A DNA stretch of 64,000 nucleotides from Agromyces sp. SYSU T00194 (GTDB taxonomy: Bacteria; Actinomycetota; Actinomycetes; Actinomycetales; Microbacteriaceae). How positions within the stretch are numbered: position 1 is the first letter of the stretch; the number at the start of each line of letters is the position of its first letter. This document shows, in pieces, positions 53,812-60,867 of the stretch. The translations under genes and the position numbers were made by a program. The stretch lies in contig NZ_JBEPJZ010000001.1 of assembly GCF_040496035.1 (NCBI RefSeq), positions 2,170,001 to 2,234,000 of the forward strand, read 5' to 3'. The notes under the pieces are model-generated. The model was not told where the DNA came from. It was given only the letters and a program-made list of their open reading frames with translations, and did not search any database.

Positions 53812-54060
53812 ATGGACACGTTTGGGGAGCGGTACAACGCTGCCGTCGCAGCGGAACTTCGCGCTGCACGCGCCCGCAAGAAGGTCACCATCGACGAACT
53901 CGTCGAGGCGACCGGCCTGTCACTGGCATCCGTGAAGCGCTACCTCTCCGCGGAACGAGACATCCCAGTCCCGGCGTTCGCGAACATCGCCCGCGTCCTC
54001 GGCGTGGACCCCGGCGAGGTCGCCGACCTTGCCTTCAAGCACCTCACCGAGGACGACTGA
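53812..54060 (+). CDS. XRE-family repressor-type regulator
   Basis: 82 residues from ATG 53812. KKVTIDELVEATGLSLASVK then RYLSAERDIPVPAFANIARV form an XRE helix-turn-helix with little beyond it. One of only two rightward prophage genes, divergent from the Cro-like gene. It may be the lysogeny repressor or an accessory regulator. Confidence 0.78.
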   Translation: MDTFGERYNAAVAAELRAARARKKVTIDELVEATGLSLASVKRYLSAERDIPVPAFANIARVLGVDPGEVADLAFKHLTEDD

Positions 54061-54350
54061 CGGGGCGACACCACGCGCTCGAGCGACCAGGCCGAGTTCG
54101 GTAACGGTCCAGTTCGTCATGCGCGTGTCTCCCTAGTGCTCCGATGCTTCTCCGGTACCGGCGACCCTAACCAACCGGGGCGACAGGCCCGGCCCGGTGG
54201 TCGACTCAGCGTGCCACCCGCTTGTCCCCCCTTGTGAGGACCGGCGTTCAGGGTTTCCGCATGATCCCGCTGGTAGCGTGCGGACACCCCCCCCCCGAAC
54301 TGGGGAACCCGTTGGAACCCCCGATGTTCCGCCCCTGCCGAACCCTACAT
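54061..54350 (+). other. Leader region between the two rightward regulators, with C10 tract
   Basis: No supported gene. It contains a run of ten C at 54287-54296 upstream of the second repressor gene. A minus-strand frame from ATG 54120 with a GGGAG upstream exists but runs antisense into the XRE gene. Confidence 0.5.
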
Positions 54351-54635
54351 ATGCCCCACCGAAAACGTCGGCTGGACTGGCTCACATCCACAACCCGCCA
54401 GACCAGCATCCGAGGCGTCGCCCGCGCCACCGGCCGCTCCCACACGACCATCGCCAGGTGGATCGAACACGGCATCCCTTTCGACGCCGTCGTGACGATC
54501 GCCACCCAGCACGGCGTGCCCGTCTCCAAAGCGCTGACCGCGACCGGCCATGAACGGTACATGGACCTCGAGCACGTCCCCACCGTCCGCCTGATCGCCG
54601 AGTTGCACGACCGGGCCATGACCGGGCGGCTCTAG
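54351..54635 (+). CDS. Candidate immunity repressor
   Basis: 94 residues if started at ATG 54351 (ATG 54324 possible). RLDWLTSTTRQTSIRGVARA then TGRSHTTIARWIEHGIPFDA is a helix-turn-helix, followed by VTIATQHGVPVSKALTATGH and a C-terminal VPTVRLIAELHDRAM. This order resembles immunity repressors of actinophages that sit next to int. Its stop codon shares CTAG with the stop of the convergent integrase gene. Confidence 0.7.
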   Translation: MPHRKRRLDWLTSTTRQTSIRGVARATGRSHTTIARWIEHGIPFDAVVTIATQHGVPVSKALTATGHERYMDLEHVPTVRLIAELHDRAMTGRL

Positions 54636-55894
54636 AACCGGTCGAGCGCCCCGGCGAAGTGCGACCCGACGAGCTCGGCCGCGGCGCGCGCAGCTTCGGA
54701 CGACACATGCTGGTAGTGCTTCCGGGTCGTCTCGATGTTCACGTGCCCGACGATCTCCGCGACGACCTTCGCGTCGACACCGAGCTCCATGAGCACCGTC
54801 GCGGTCGTGTGGCGGGCAGTGTGCGACGTCACGTCGTCGACGATGCCCGCTTCCCGCACCACGTCACGCCATGCCTGCTCGTCCTGTTTCGGGGTGAACG
54901 GTGCACCGTCCGGGTGCCGCCATATCAGCCCGTGCGGGTTCGGCAGATGCGAGGTGGCTTCGACGTGCCGGCGTAACGCCACCACGACCGCATCGACGAG
55001 CGGAACGGCGCGAGGCTTCCCCGACTTCGGGCGGACCAGGCACAGGCGGCCCTGCAGTCGGTGGTACTCGAGGTCGGCCGCGACCCGGAGGCGTGCTTGG
55101 GGGCAGGATGCGCCGCGCTTGTACCCGCACGGCCACACACCCCCGTCGGGTTCGCCGCACCCGTGATCGGACGTGACCTCGTCGAGTGACCATTCGACGT
55201 TGAAGATCCCGTTGTCGAGGTCGAGGGCGTCGAGTGTCGCGCCGAGCCGTTCCCCCTGGCGGATGCCGGACAGGATCGACATCCACCAGCGGGTGCCGTC
55301 CGGCGCCGACGCGGCCGTGTGCAGCACCGCGAACGCCTCCTCCGTGGACAGGGCCCGACGTTCCCGGATCGGTCGCACCTTCGGCGGCTCCACGTCCGCG
55401 GCGACGTTCCGGCCCGTGAGCCCTTCGAGGCGTGCCGCGTCGAGCATGACCGACAGGACCGCGTGCGCCTTCCGGGCGGTCGCCGTCCCCCTGCCCGAGT
55501 CGAGCACGCGTTGCAGCATGCCCCGCACATCCGACGGGAGCAGCTGCGCGACGGGCCTGTGACCGATCGCCGGGACGATCCAGTTCTTCGCGGTCGACTC
55601 GTACGCGGTCAACGTGTTCGGCTTCAACGTCTGCCGACCGACCGTGGCCAGCCACCGGTCGGCCCAGTCGGCGAGCTTCGTGCGCCGATCCAGTGGGGCG
55701 CCGTGGTCGCGGATCTCGGCCTTGATCTGCTCGAGCTTCTGCCGGGCCTTCGCCTGGGAGCGTGACGTGACTTCCTTCTGCCGGCGGCGGCCGTCGGGCC
55801 AGAATCCGACGTCGACGACGCCACGCCAGAGCCGTTTGTTCTGGTCGTAGTAGAGGCCGCCGTCGCCGGGAGATCGCTTCTTCGGCACGGCCAT
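54632..55894 (-). CDS. int: Tyrosine integrase of the prophage
   Basis: 420 residues from ATG 55894. N-terminal arm-binding domain (GGLYYDQNKRLWRGVVDVG), core-binding domain (~75-165), and a catalytic domain with R212 (GIRQGERLG), K290, H358xxR361 (SHTARHT), H384 (GHVN) and nucleophile Y394 (HYQHV). An insertion at ~244-264 holds H/C residues (HGCGEPD, WPCGY, SCP) that could bind zinc. It recombines the 47-bp core in tRNA-Thr; arm-type repeats lie near both ends. Confidence 0.96.
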   Translation of the reverse strand: MAVPKKRSPGDGGLYYDQNKRLWRGVVDVGFWPDGRRRQKEVTSRSQAKARQKLEQIKAEIRDHGAPLDRRTKLADWADRWLATVGRQTLKPNTLTAYESTAKNWIVPAIGHRPVAQLLPSDVRGMLQRVLDSGRGTATARKAHAVLSVMLDAARLEGLTGRNVAADVEPPKVRPIRERRALSTEEAFAVLHTAASAPDGTRWWMSILSGIRQGERLGATLDALDLDNGIFNVEWSLDEVTSDHGCGEPDGGVWPCGYKRGASCPQARLRVAADLEYHRLQGRLCLVRPKSGKPRAVPLVDAVVVALRRHVEATSHLPNPHGLIWRHPDGAPFTPKQDEQAWRDVVREAGIVDDVTSHTARHTTATVLMELGVDAKVVAEIVGHVNIETTRKHYQHVSSEAARAAAELVGSHFAGALDRF

Positions 55895-55897
55895 ACG

Positions 55898-56098
55898 TTA
55901 CGCGACCTGGCTGGTTGTGGTCACGCTCTCTCGGCCGAGGGCCACGTCGTTCATCTGCTCGGTCAGCTTCCGGTACTCGGCGGCGTGCGTGCGCGCGCCC
56001 GACATGTCGCCGTTGAGCAGCGCCTGCGTCGCGGCGCGCGCCTGGGCGTCGGCCTTCTCGGAGAGCCGCTCGATCGTGGCGTCGATGTCCTTCGTCAT
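55898..56098 (-). CDS. Small helical protein preceding the integrase
   Basis: 66 residues from ATG 56098. TKDIDATIERLSEKADAQAR and MSGARTHAAEYRKLTEQMND make a helical, probably coiled protein three bases upstream of int. It may modulate integration or be an accessory factor. Not a recognised excisionase. Confidence 0.6.
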   Translation of the reverse strand: MTKDIDATIERLSEKADAQARAATQALLNGDMSGARTHAAEYRKLTEQMNDVALGRESVTTTSQVA

Positions 56099-56120
56099 GG
56101 TGTTCCCCCTTCGCGGTGGG

Positions 56121-56169
56121 TACCCACATGAGTACCCACATACAGAATGACACACATGCTTGCGGTTAG
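56121..56169. promoter_or_regulatory. Integrase arm-type sites, right end
   Basis: TACCCACA at 56121 and 56133 (12 bp apart) and TGCGGTTAG at 56161-56169, the same motifs and spacing as at 21653-21681. They lie 113-161 bp from the core. Confidence 0.7.
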
Positions 56170-56281
56170 CACTCAGTGGAACCCCTCAGATCGGCGCGGT
56201 TCTGCCGGAATCCGGGCTGCGAGAGGCGGGTTCGTGCGGGTGACCGGGCGGAGACTAGCGGTTTCCGTTCGGAGCTATCGT

Positions 56282-56328
56282 TTCACTCGTAATGAATAGG
56301 TCGTGGGTTCGATTCCCACAGGCGGCTC
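56282..56328. other. attR of the prophage / left att of the adjacent element, 47-bp core
   Basis: Identical to 21554-21600. To its right the sequence is another mobile element rather than host genes, so the site is shared between the two elements. The 3' end of the neighbouring repressor gene, with its TGA at 56285-56283, lies inside the core. Confidence 0.9.
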
Positions 56329-56597
56329 TCTTCTAGCCCCCCGTCCGGATCCTCCGGGCGGGGGGCTTCGCCGTTCTCGAGCCACTCGAGCGGCATCCCT
56401 GTCCGCATCGCAATGACCCGCAGATCACGCCGGCGCGGGGCGTTGCGCCCGTTGATCCAGTTGCTCACGGTGTTCCGGGACACCTCGAGCTCGTCCGCCA
56501 TCTCGCCGACGCCGACGCCAGACACGCGCAGCGCTCGCCGGATGCGATCCGCGAGGTCGAACTCGAACCTCGGGTCCGTTGCCAGGTGCATGCTCAT
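56283..56597 (-). CDS. XRE repressor ending inside the att core
   Basis: 104 residues from ATG 56597 (ATG 56591 possible). EFDLADRIRRALRVSGVGVG and EMADELEVSRNTVSNWINGR form an XRE helix-turn-helix, followed by APRRRDLRVIAMRTGMPLEW. The last residues (SRLWESNPRPIHYE) are read from the antisense of the tRNA-Thr 3' half, so att is part of the gene. The start coincides with the predicted transcription start (leaderless). It is divergent from the next HTH gene and probably maintains the second element. Confidence 0.82.
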   Translation of the reverse strand: MSMHLATDPRFEFDLADRIRRALRVSGVGVGEMADELEVSRNTVSNWINGRNAPRRRDLRVIAMRTGMPLEWLENGEAPRPEDPDGGLEESRLWESNPRPIHYE

Positions 56598-56603
56598 GGC
56601 CTC

Positions 56604-56633
56604 ATTATCGCCCCGATGCGCAAACTTATGCAA
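56604..56633 (-). promoter_or_regulatory. Promoter of the second-element repressor
   Basis: Minus strand -35 TTGCAT (56633-56628), 18-base spacer, -10 GATAAT (56609-56604), start at ~56597. The -35 overlaps an AACTTATGCAA operator-like repeat. Confidence 0.65.
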
Positions 56634-56731
56634 TAACTCCGGGGCCCCGATGGCGAGGTTCAGGGAAGGCACTGAACACGACCTACTCCCAAAGTTGTGA
56701 AATGCTTGATCTAGTCCCTAACTTGTGCCAA
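56623..56731. promoter_or_regulatory. Three operator-like repeats between divergent regulators
   Basis: AACTTATGCAA (56623-56633), AAGTTGTGAAA (56692-56702) and AACTTGTGCCAA (56720-56731) share AASTTRTG. The first covers the repressor -35 and the last abuts the -10 (CAATGT, 56729-56734) of the rightward gene, the layout of a lysis-lysogeny switch. Confidence 0.6.
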
Positions 56732-56741
56732 TGTGTGGGTT

Positions 56742-56954
56742 GTGAAAAGCACAATCCCCCAGCAGATCGGCAGCAAGCGCGCCGCCGAGATCCTCAAGGT
56801 GGACCGCAGCAACATCGGCCGCCTCGTGAGGACCGGCACGCTCAAGCCCTCCACCAAGCTCGAGGGCTCGACCGGCGCGTACCTCTTCGATGAGGACCAC
56901 GTGCAGAAGGTCGCCGCCGACCGCCGTGCGAAGCGAGCCGAGGCAGCGGGGTGA
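56742..56954 (+). CDS. HTH_17/excisionase-like DNA-binding protein
   Basis: 70 residues from GTG 56742 (GTG 56733 possible). A TTGATC/CAATGT promoter with 17-base spacing would start at the GTG itself. IGSKRAAEILKVDRSNIGRL then VRTGTLKPSTKLEGSTGAYL give a MerR-like winged helix, with a basic C-terminus. First gene of the rightward operon; a Cro-like or excisionase role is likely. Confidence 0.75.
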   Translation: MKSTIPQQIGSKRAAEILKVDRSNIGRLVRTGTLKPSTKLEGSTGAYLFDEDHVQKVAADRRAKRAEAAG

Positions 56955-57733
56955 GCACGATGGCGACTCTCGACGGCCCGCGACCCATCCCGGTCGCCGG
57001 CGACCGCCCCACCGAGATCCGCCCCGCAGTGTTCCCCCCGCTGCCCCGCTTCACCTGGACCGACCCCGCAACCCCCCGCGACCCGCAGACCTTCGAGATC
57101 TGCGTCGTCATCACCGCCGGCCACGCCGAGTTCGTCGCCCGCGACGTGCTCGCCGCACTCGACCACGACCTCGGCGTCTACGCGGCCGACCCCTCGCACG
57201 AAGCCGACCAGCCCTACCAGGCGCACGGCCGCGCCGCGACCTGGTCGCTCGAGCTGACCCGCGACATCCTCAAGCCCATCGACACCGCCCCGCGCGTCGC
57301 GAAGCTCCTCACGTGGCTCGCCGACCGCATGGCCGACCTCGACGAACTCGGCGCCGCGCGCATCGAGGACACCAACTCGCCCATCGCACGCAAACAGCCC
57401 GCCTCGTACTCCGTCGCCGCGGCCGCGCGACTCCTCAGCCGCGACCCCGCGATCGACATCGGCCAGCAGCGCCTCTTCGAGCACCTCCACACCGCCGGAT
57501 GGATCACCCGCGAGGGCCGCGCATGGCAGCCCGCACCCGCGTCGATCGAGCTCGGCCTCCTCGACCTGCAGCTCGTCAACGAGCGCCACTACTCCCGCTC
57601 CGAGCCCTACCCGCAGGTACTCATCACCGTCCACGGCCTCCGCACCCTCCACGAGCGCCTCGGCGGCATCGCCGACCTCGCGCTCGCCGCACCGAACCAC
57701 CTCACCCTCGTCGACGAAGGGACCCACCAGTGA
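56951..57733 (+). CDS. KilAC-domain antirepressor-like protein
   Basis: 260 residues from GTG 56951 (overlaps the HTH gene stop). The N-terminal ~135 residues have no known motif (FTWTDPATPRDPQTFEICVV...). The C-terminal half SYSVAAAARLLSRDPAIDIG, QQRLFEHLHTAGWITREGRA and SEPYPQVLITVHGLRTLHER is the KilA C-terminal domain of phage antirepressors. It may counter the repressor encoded next door. Confidence 0.82.
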   Translation: MSTMATLDGPRPIPVAGDRPTEIRPAVFPPLPRFTWTDPATPRDPQTFEICVVITAGHAEFVARDVLAALDHDLGVYAADPSHEADQPYQAHGRAATWSLELTRDILKPIDTAPRVAKLLTWLADRMADLDELGAARIEDTNSPIARKQPASYSVAAAARLLSRDPAIDIGQQRLFEHLHTAGWITREGRAWQPAPASIELGLLDLQLVNERHYSRSEPYPQVLITVHGLRTLHERLGGIADLALAAPNHLTLVDEGTHQ

Positions 57734-57861
57734 CCCGCTCCACGCGTCGCGCGCACCCCGTCGTGCGCCAGCTCGTCCTCTGCCTGTTCGTGCTCGTCGC
57801 GTTCCTCGCGATCTACGGCGCACCGCAGGCCATCCACCTCGCACTCACCGGGAGGCACTGA
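57730..57861 (+). CDS. 43-residue membrane protein
   Basis: GTG 57730 overlaps the KilAC stop; its stop overlaps the next start. One membrane helix (VLCLFVLVAFLAIYGAPQAI) flanked by basic residues. Unknown function. Confidence 0.62.
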   Translation: MTRSTRRAHPVVRQLVLCLFVLVAFLAIYGAPQAIHLALTGRH

Positions 57862-58112
57862 TGCCCACCATCGAGACCGACACCATCGAGCTGCCCGACG
57901 AGGTCCTCCCGCCGCGCATGATCGCCGAGGCCACCGTCGGGTACGGCGTCGTCGGCACGAAGGTCGGCGGCGTGCTCCGCCACCGCGCGCGCATCCGCCG
58001 CGGCGTGAAGCGCGCGAACCTCGTGTCCAAGGGCGTCGTGGCCGTGACTCTGTTCACCGAGCTCACGCTCGGGTACTACGTCGGCTCGTTCCTCGCCGGG
58101 GTCTGGCTGTGA
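57861..58112 (+). CDS. Small membrane-associated protein
   Basis: 83 residues from ATG 57861. Polar N-terminus, an Arg-rich centre (RHRARIRRGVKRAN), then a C-terminal hydrophobic segment (LGYYVGSFLAGVWL). No family recognised. Confidence 0.6.
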   Translation: MPTIETDTIELPDEVLPPRMIAEATVGYGVVGTKVGGVLRHRARIRRGVKRANLVSKGVVAVTLFTELTLGYYVGSFLAGVWL

Positions 58113-58330
58113 CCGGCGACGGGCCTGGGGCCTGGGAGCAGGTCGTCGCGAACGAGATCGGCGTCGGCGCGCCCGTCGAGGTCACCGCGACCTCGGGGCG
58201 CACGACGCCGATCCGCGGCACGGTCGACGCGATCTGGACCCGCTCGGCCGACAAGGAGCGGATCGCCCGCGTCCGCCTCGCCAGCGGCAGCACCGTGACC
58301 GAGCCCGTCGCCGGCCTCCGCCGCATCTGA
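58109..58330 (+). CDS. Hypothetical small beta-rich protein
   Basis: 73 residues from GTG 58109. GVGAPVEVTATSGRTTPIRG then TVDAIWTRSADKERIARVRL suggest a small beta barrel. Similar in style to a prophage protein at 42876-43199, but no relation can be shown. Confidence 0.6.
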   Translation: MTGDGPGAWEQVVANEIGVGAPVEVTATSGRTTPIRGTVDAIWTRSADKERIARVRLASGSTVTEPVAGLRRI

Positions 58331-58339
58331 GGGGCGAGC

Positions 58340-59095
58340 ATGCGCACCATCGACACGCTGGACGGCACGTTCCCCCACGCGACCCCGGAGGGCTACGAGC
58401 GCGGATGCCGCGGCTCATGCTGCCCCGGCATCGAAGACGTCGGCTGGTCGTGCTCGTACGCCATCCAGCAGTACCGCGGCGACTTCCAGTGGCGCCGCTG
58501 GGTCGACGACGGCATGACGCCCGAGCAGATCCGCGACGCCCGCCAGCGCCAGGAAGCAGCGGCCGCCGCGAAGGCGGCCAAGCGCGGGCCGGCCCCGGTG
58601 GCATCCCAGCCCACCATCACGGTCGCCGACTCGCACGAACCAGTGCGGGAGCGGCCGAAGCCGCGCCCCGTACGCAACCCGGCCGCGACCGTGCGGCCCG
58701 TCACTCCACCCCGATCGGAGACCCACATGACCAGCCAGGATGCGCCCACAGGGTTCGAGAAGTTCGTCCGAGGAAGCCGAGGCTCCAGGACCCTCACGAT
58801 GCTCTCCGCACGTGCTGGCAAGGGTGGCAAGATCGCCGTCTCCACCGGTCTGCACCGAAAGCTCGGTGACCACGTACAGCTCATGTTCAACCCGTCCTCC
58901 CGCCGCATCGCCCTCCGATCGGTCGACGGAGCGGACCCCGACGCGTACCCGATCAGCAGCAAGTCCCACACGATCTCCGCATCGGCGTTCATGCGGCACT
59001 ACGAGATCTCGCCCGGCACCCGCTGGGCGCTCGCCGAGGAGACCGACGCAGCCGGTGTGTACTTCGCCAGCACCGTCGTCGAGGACGAGTCATGA
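58340..59095 (+). CDS. Two-part protein: Cys-rich N-domain and beta C-domain
   Basis: 251 residues from ATG 58340. Residues ~10-50 hold a Cys cluster (RGCRGSCCPG, WSCSYAIQQYRGDFQWRRWV) like the short CxxxC modules at the start of some phage DNA-binding proteins. After a Pro/Ala/Arg linker, residues ~130-251 form a compact domain (GFEKFVRGSRGSRTLTMLSA..., ISASAFMRHYEISPGTRWAL). An internal ATG at 58727 could give the C-domain alone. Unknown function. Confidence 0.6.
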   Translation: MRTIDTLDGTFPHATPEGYERGCRGSCCPGIEDVGWSCSYAIQQYRGDFQWRRWVDDGMTPEQIRDARQRQEAAAAAKAAKRGPAPVASQPTITVADSHEPVRERPKPRPVRNPAATVRPVTPPRSETHMTSQDAPTGFEKFVRGSRGSRTLTMLSARAGKGGKIAVSTGLHRKLGDHVQLMFNPSSRRIALRSVDGADPDAYPISSKSHTISASAFMRHYEISPGTRWALAEETDAAGVYFASTVVEDES

Positions 59096-59415
59096 CCACC
59101 CGCCGCCGCCGGTGCACCACGAACGGCGACCACGCCGGCCTGCCCGAGGCGACGCTGCGGATGCACTACACGACCTTCGGCTGCCGCGACGAGCTCACCG
59201 AGTCCGCGAGACGCGAGTACGACGCCGAGCACCGCAGCGGCCCCGACATCCGCTCGTGCTGGCGCTGCGGCGTCACCTGGAACGGCCACCACAAGTACTT
59301 CGACGGTGCCCCCTGCCGCGACTGCCGCGAGTTCCTCCGCAACGTCGACGGCGACCACACCCTCTGGCGGCCTGACCAGCGCCCCGCAGCGCGCCGTCTG
59401 GCGGTGGCAGCCTGA
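59092..59415 (+). CDS. Zinc-ribbon protein
   Basis: 107 residues from ATG 59092, coupled by ATGA. RSCWRCGVTWNGHHKYFDGA and PCRDCREFLR supply two CxxC pairs. Possibly nucleic-acid binding; no family recognised. Confidence 0.62.
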   Translation: MTTRRRRCTTNGDHAGLPEATLRMHYTTFGCRDELTESARREYDAEHRSGPDIRSCWRCGVTWNGHHKYFDGAPCRDCREFLRNVDGDHTLWRPDQRPAARRLAVAA

Positions 59416-59789
59416 TGCCCAGACCCCGCCTCCTCCACGTCCCGTTCGAGGACCTCCACGGCCGCAACGCCGTCGCCGGCGACCGGTGGGAAGTCACCAA
59501 GGCCCACGAGAACCCGCCCAACTTCCTCCTGGCCAAGCCGTGGCTCGCCGGCCCTCGCGAGCTCGGCGTCTACGCCCGCTACCAGCGCACCGCCGGCCGC
59601 ACCACCACCGCCGACAAGTACATCCCCTTCGAGACCCAGCAGCAGGCCTTCACCTACGCCCACGCCCGCGCCCGCGGATTCCTCCACGAAGCCGCCCTCA
59701 TCGCCGTCCAGCTCATCGGCACCCTCGACCAGCTCCGCGCTGCCCTCGACCCGCTCGACATCCACGGCGCTCGCCGAGGGGGTGCCTGA
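59415..59789 (+). CDS. Hypothetical protein
   Basis: 124 residues from ATG 59415 (overlaps the previous stop by one base). VPFEDLHGRNAVAGDRWEVT..., ELGVYARYQRTAGRTTTADK and a helical end. No known motif. Confidence 0.6.
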   Translation: MPRPRLLHVPFEDLHGRNAVAGDRWEVTKAHENPPNFLLAKPWLAGPRELGVYARYQRTAGRTTTADKYIPFETQQQAFTYAHARARGFLHEAALIAVQLIGTLDQLRAALDPLDIHGARRGGA

Positions 59790-60622
59790 TGGCCATCCAG
59801 CACCTCGAGGACGCCGCCCAGGTGCAGCTGCCCGCTGCGACGAAGCTCGTGCTCATGGCGATCGCCGACGACGCCAACCGTGAGACCCGGATCGCGTACC
59901 CCGGCGCGGCGAAGATGATGCTCTGGGCTGGGATCGGGGAGTCCCGCGTCTCGTCCGTCCTGCAGGAGCTCATCTGCCGGCAGCTCATCGCCCGCCGCGC
60001 GAAGGCGTACCGCGGCCGCCGCAGCGAGTACATCATCTTCCCCACGCCCGAGGAGATCGCCCTCCTCGACGACCTCGACGAGACGCTCAACCACGTCTCG
60101 CAGACGACGATCGACCGCGTCAAGCGCCAGGACGAGGCGGCCGCGCAGACGAAAACCGCCTCTGACCAGCCTGTGGATAACGCAGATGAATGGGTCGCAC
60201 CGGTACGACCCATTTCTGGAGAAAGGGTCGTACGGGAGCACGGAATGGGTCGTACGGGTACGACCCCTCCCGTTAGAAACTCCCGTGTTAACCACCAGTC
60301 CTCTAGTCAGAGTCACCACACAGGGGCTGTGGATAACCAGCAGGACGGACGATCGAATCTCATCCACCCCACTCCGGGCGACGTCCGTCACAAGGAGCTC
60401 GACCTCGAAGCCGTCGAGCTCGCCAACGCCATGGACCTCGCCGCGATCGGCATCGACGAGGACGGCATCCGGGACCTCTGCACGATGATCCTCGGCCGGG
60501 CCAAGTCGCACGTCGTCGACCCGACGTCGTACGTCATCCACGCCCTCACGCGGAACCGCAGCGAGTGGATGCACCACGCCATGGAGATCGCCGCGAACCG
60601 ACGAGCCGGACGGAGCTTCTGA
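59789..60622 (+). CDS. Replication initiator-like protein with embedded origin
   Basis: 277 residues from ATG 59789. The N-terminal winged helix (LPAATKLVLMAIADDANRET, AYPGAAKMMLWAGIGESRVS, SVLQELICRQLIARRAKAYR) is that of phage/plasmid initiators. A low-complexity linker (residues ~115-195) is encoded by DNA holding iterons and two DnaA boxes. The C-terminal ~75 residues (VELANAMDLAAIGIDEDGIR) could contact the helicase. The layout mirrors lambda O, where the origin lies in the middle of the gene. Confidence 0.78.
   Translation: MAIQHLEDAAQVQLPAATKLVLMAIADDANRETRIAYPGAAKMMLWAGIGESRVSSVLQELICRQLIARRAKAYRGRRSEYIIFPTPEEIALLDDLDETLNHVSQTTIDRVKRQDEAAAQTKTASDQPVDNADEWVAPVRPISGERVVREHGMGRTGTTPPVRNSRVNHQSSSQSHHTGAVDNQQDGRSNLIHPTPGDVRHKELDLEAVELANAMDLAAIGIDEDGIRDLCTMILGRAKSHVVDPTSYVIHALTRNRSEWMHHAMEIAANRRAGRSF
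60172..60336. other. Candidate replication origin: DnaA boxes and GGGTCGTAC iterons
   Basis: Perfect DnaA boxes TGTGGATAA (complement TTATCCACA) at 60172-60180 and 60328-60336. Between them are five GGGTCGTAC-type iterons: direct at 60192 (variant), 60225 and 60247, inverted at 60202-60211 and 60257-60266, building two palindromes. A less GC-rich stretch (~60272-60320) follows. Confidence 0.7.
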
Positions 60623-60867
60623 TGGCCATGATCACCGCCGAGTACGCCCACACCCTCATCGGCCAGCTCATCGCGATCCGCACCATCGGCGCCTGGGGAA
60701 CCCCGTTCATCCTCGACGCGGTCCGCCACGACCCCGACCGCGCCCCCGAGTCGATCGTGCTCGTCGCCGGTGACGCCGGGGACCGCACCGCACCTGTCGT
60801 CGAGCTGCCGGTCCACCCGGCCCGCCTGCTCATCATCGAGCCCACCCTGCAGGAGGCCGGCGCGTGA
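60622..60867 (+). CDS. Hypothetical protein
   Basis: 81 residues from ATG 60622 (overlaps the initiator stop by one base). EYAHTLIGQLIAIRTIGAWG, then VELPVHPARLLIIEPTLQEA. No family recognised. Confidence 0.6.
   Translation: MAMITAEYAHTLIGQLIAIRTIGAWGTPFILDAVRHDPDRAPESIVLVAGDAGDRTAPVVELPVHPARLLIIEPTLQEAGA

Noticed and set aside
53920..54120. 66-codon minus-strand frame with a GGGAG before ATG 54120
   Set aside because: Two thirds of it is antisense to the XRE gene and looks like a shadow. The first ~20 residues alone are too little to call.
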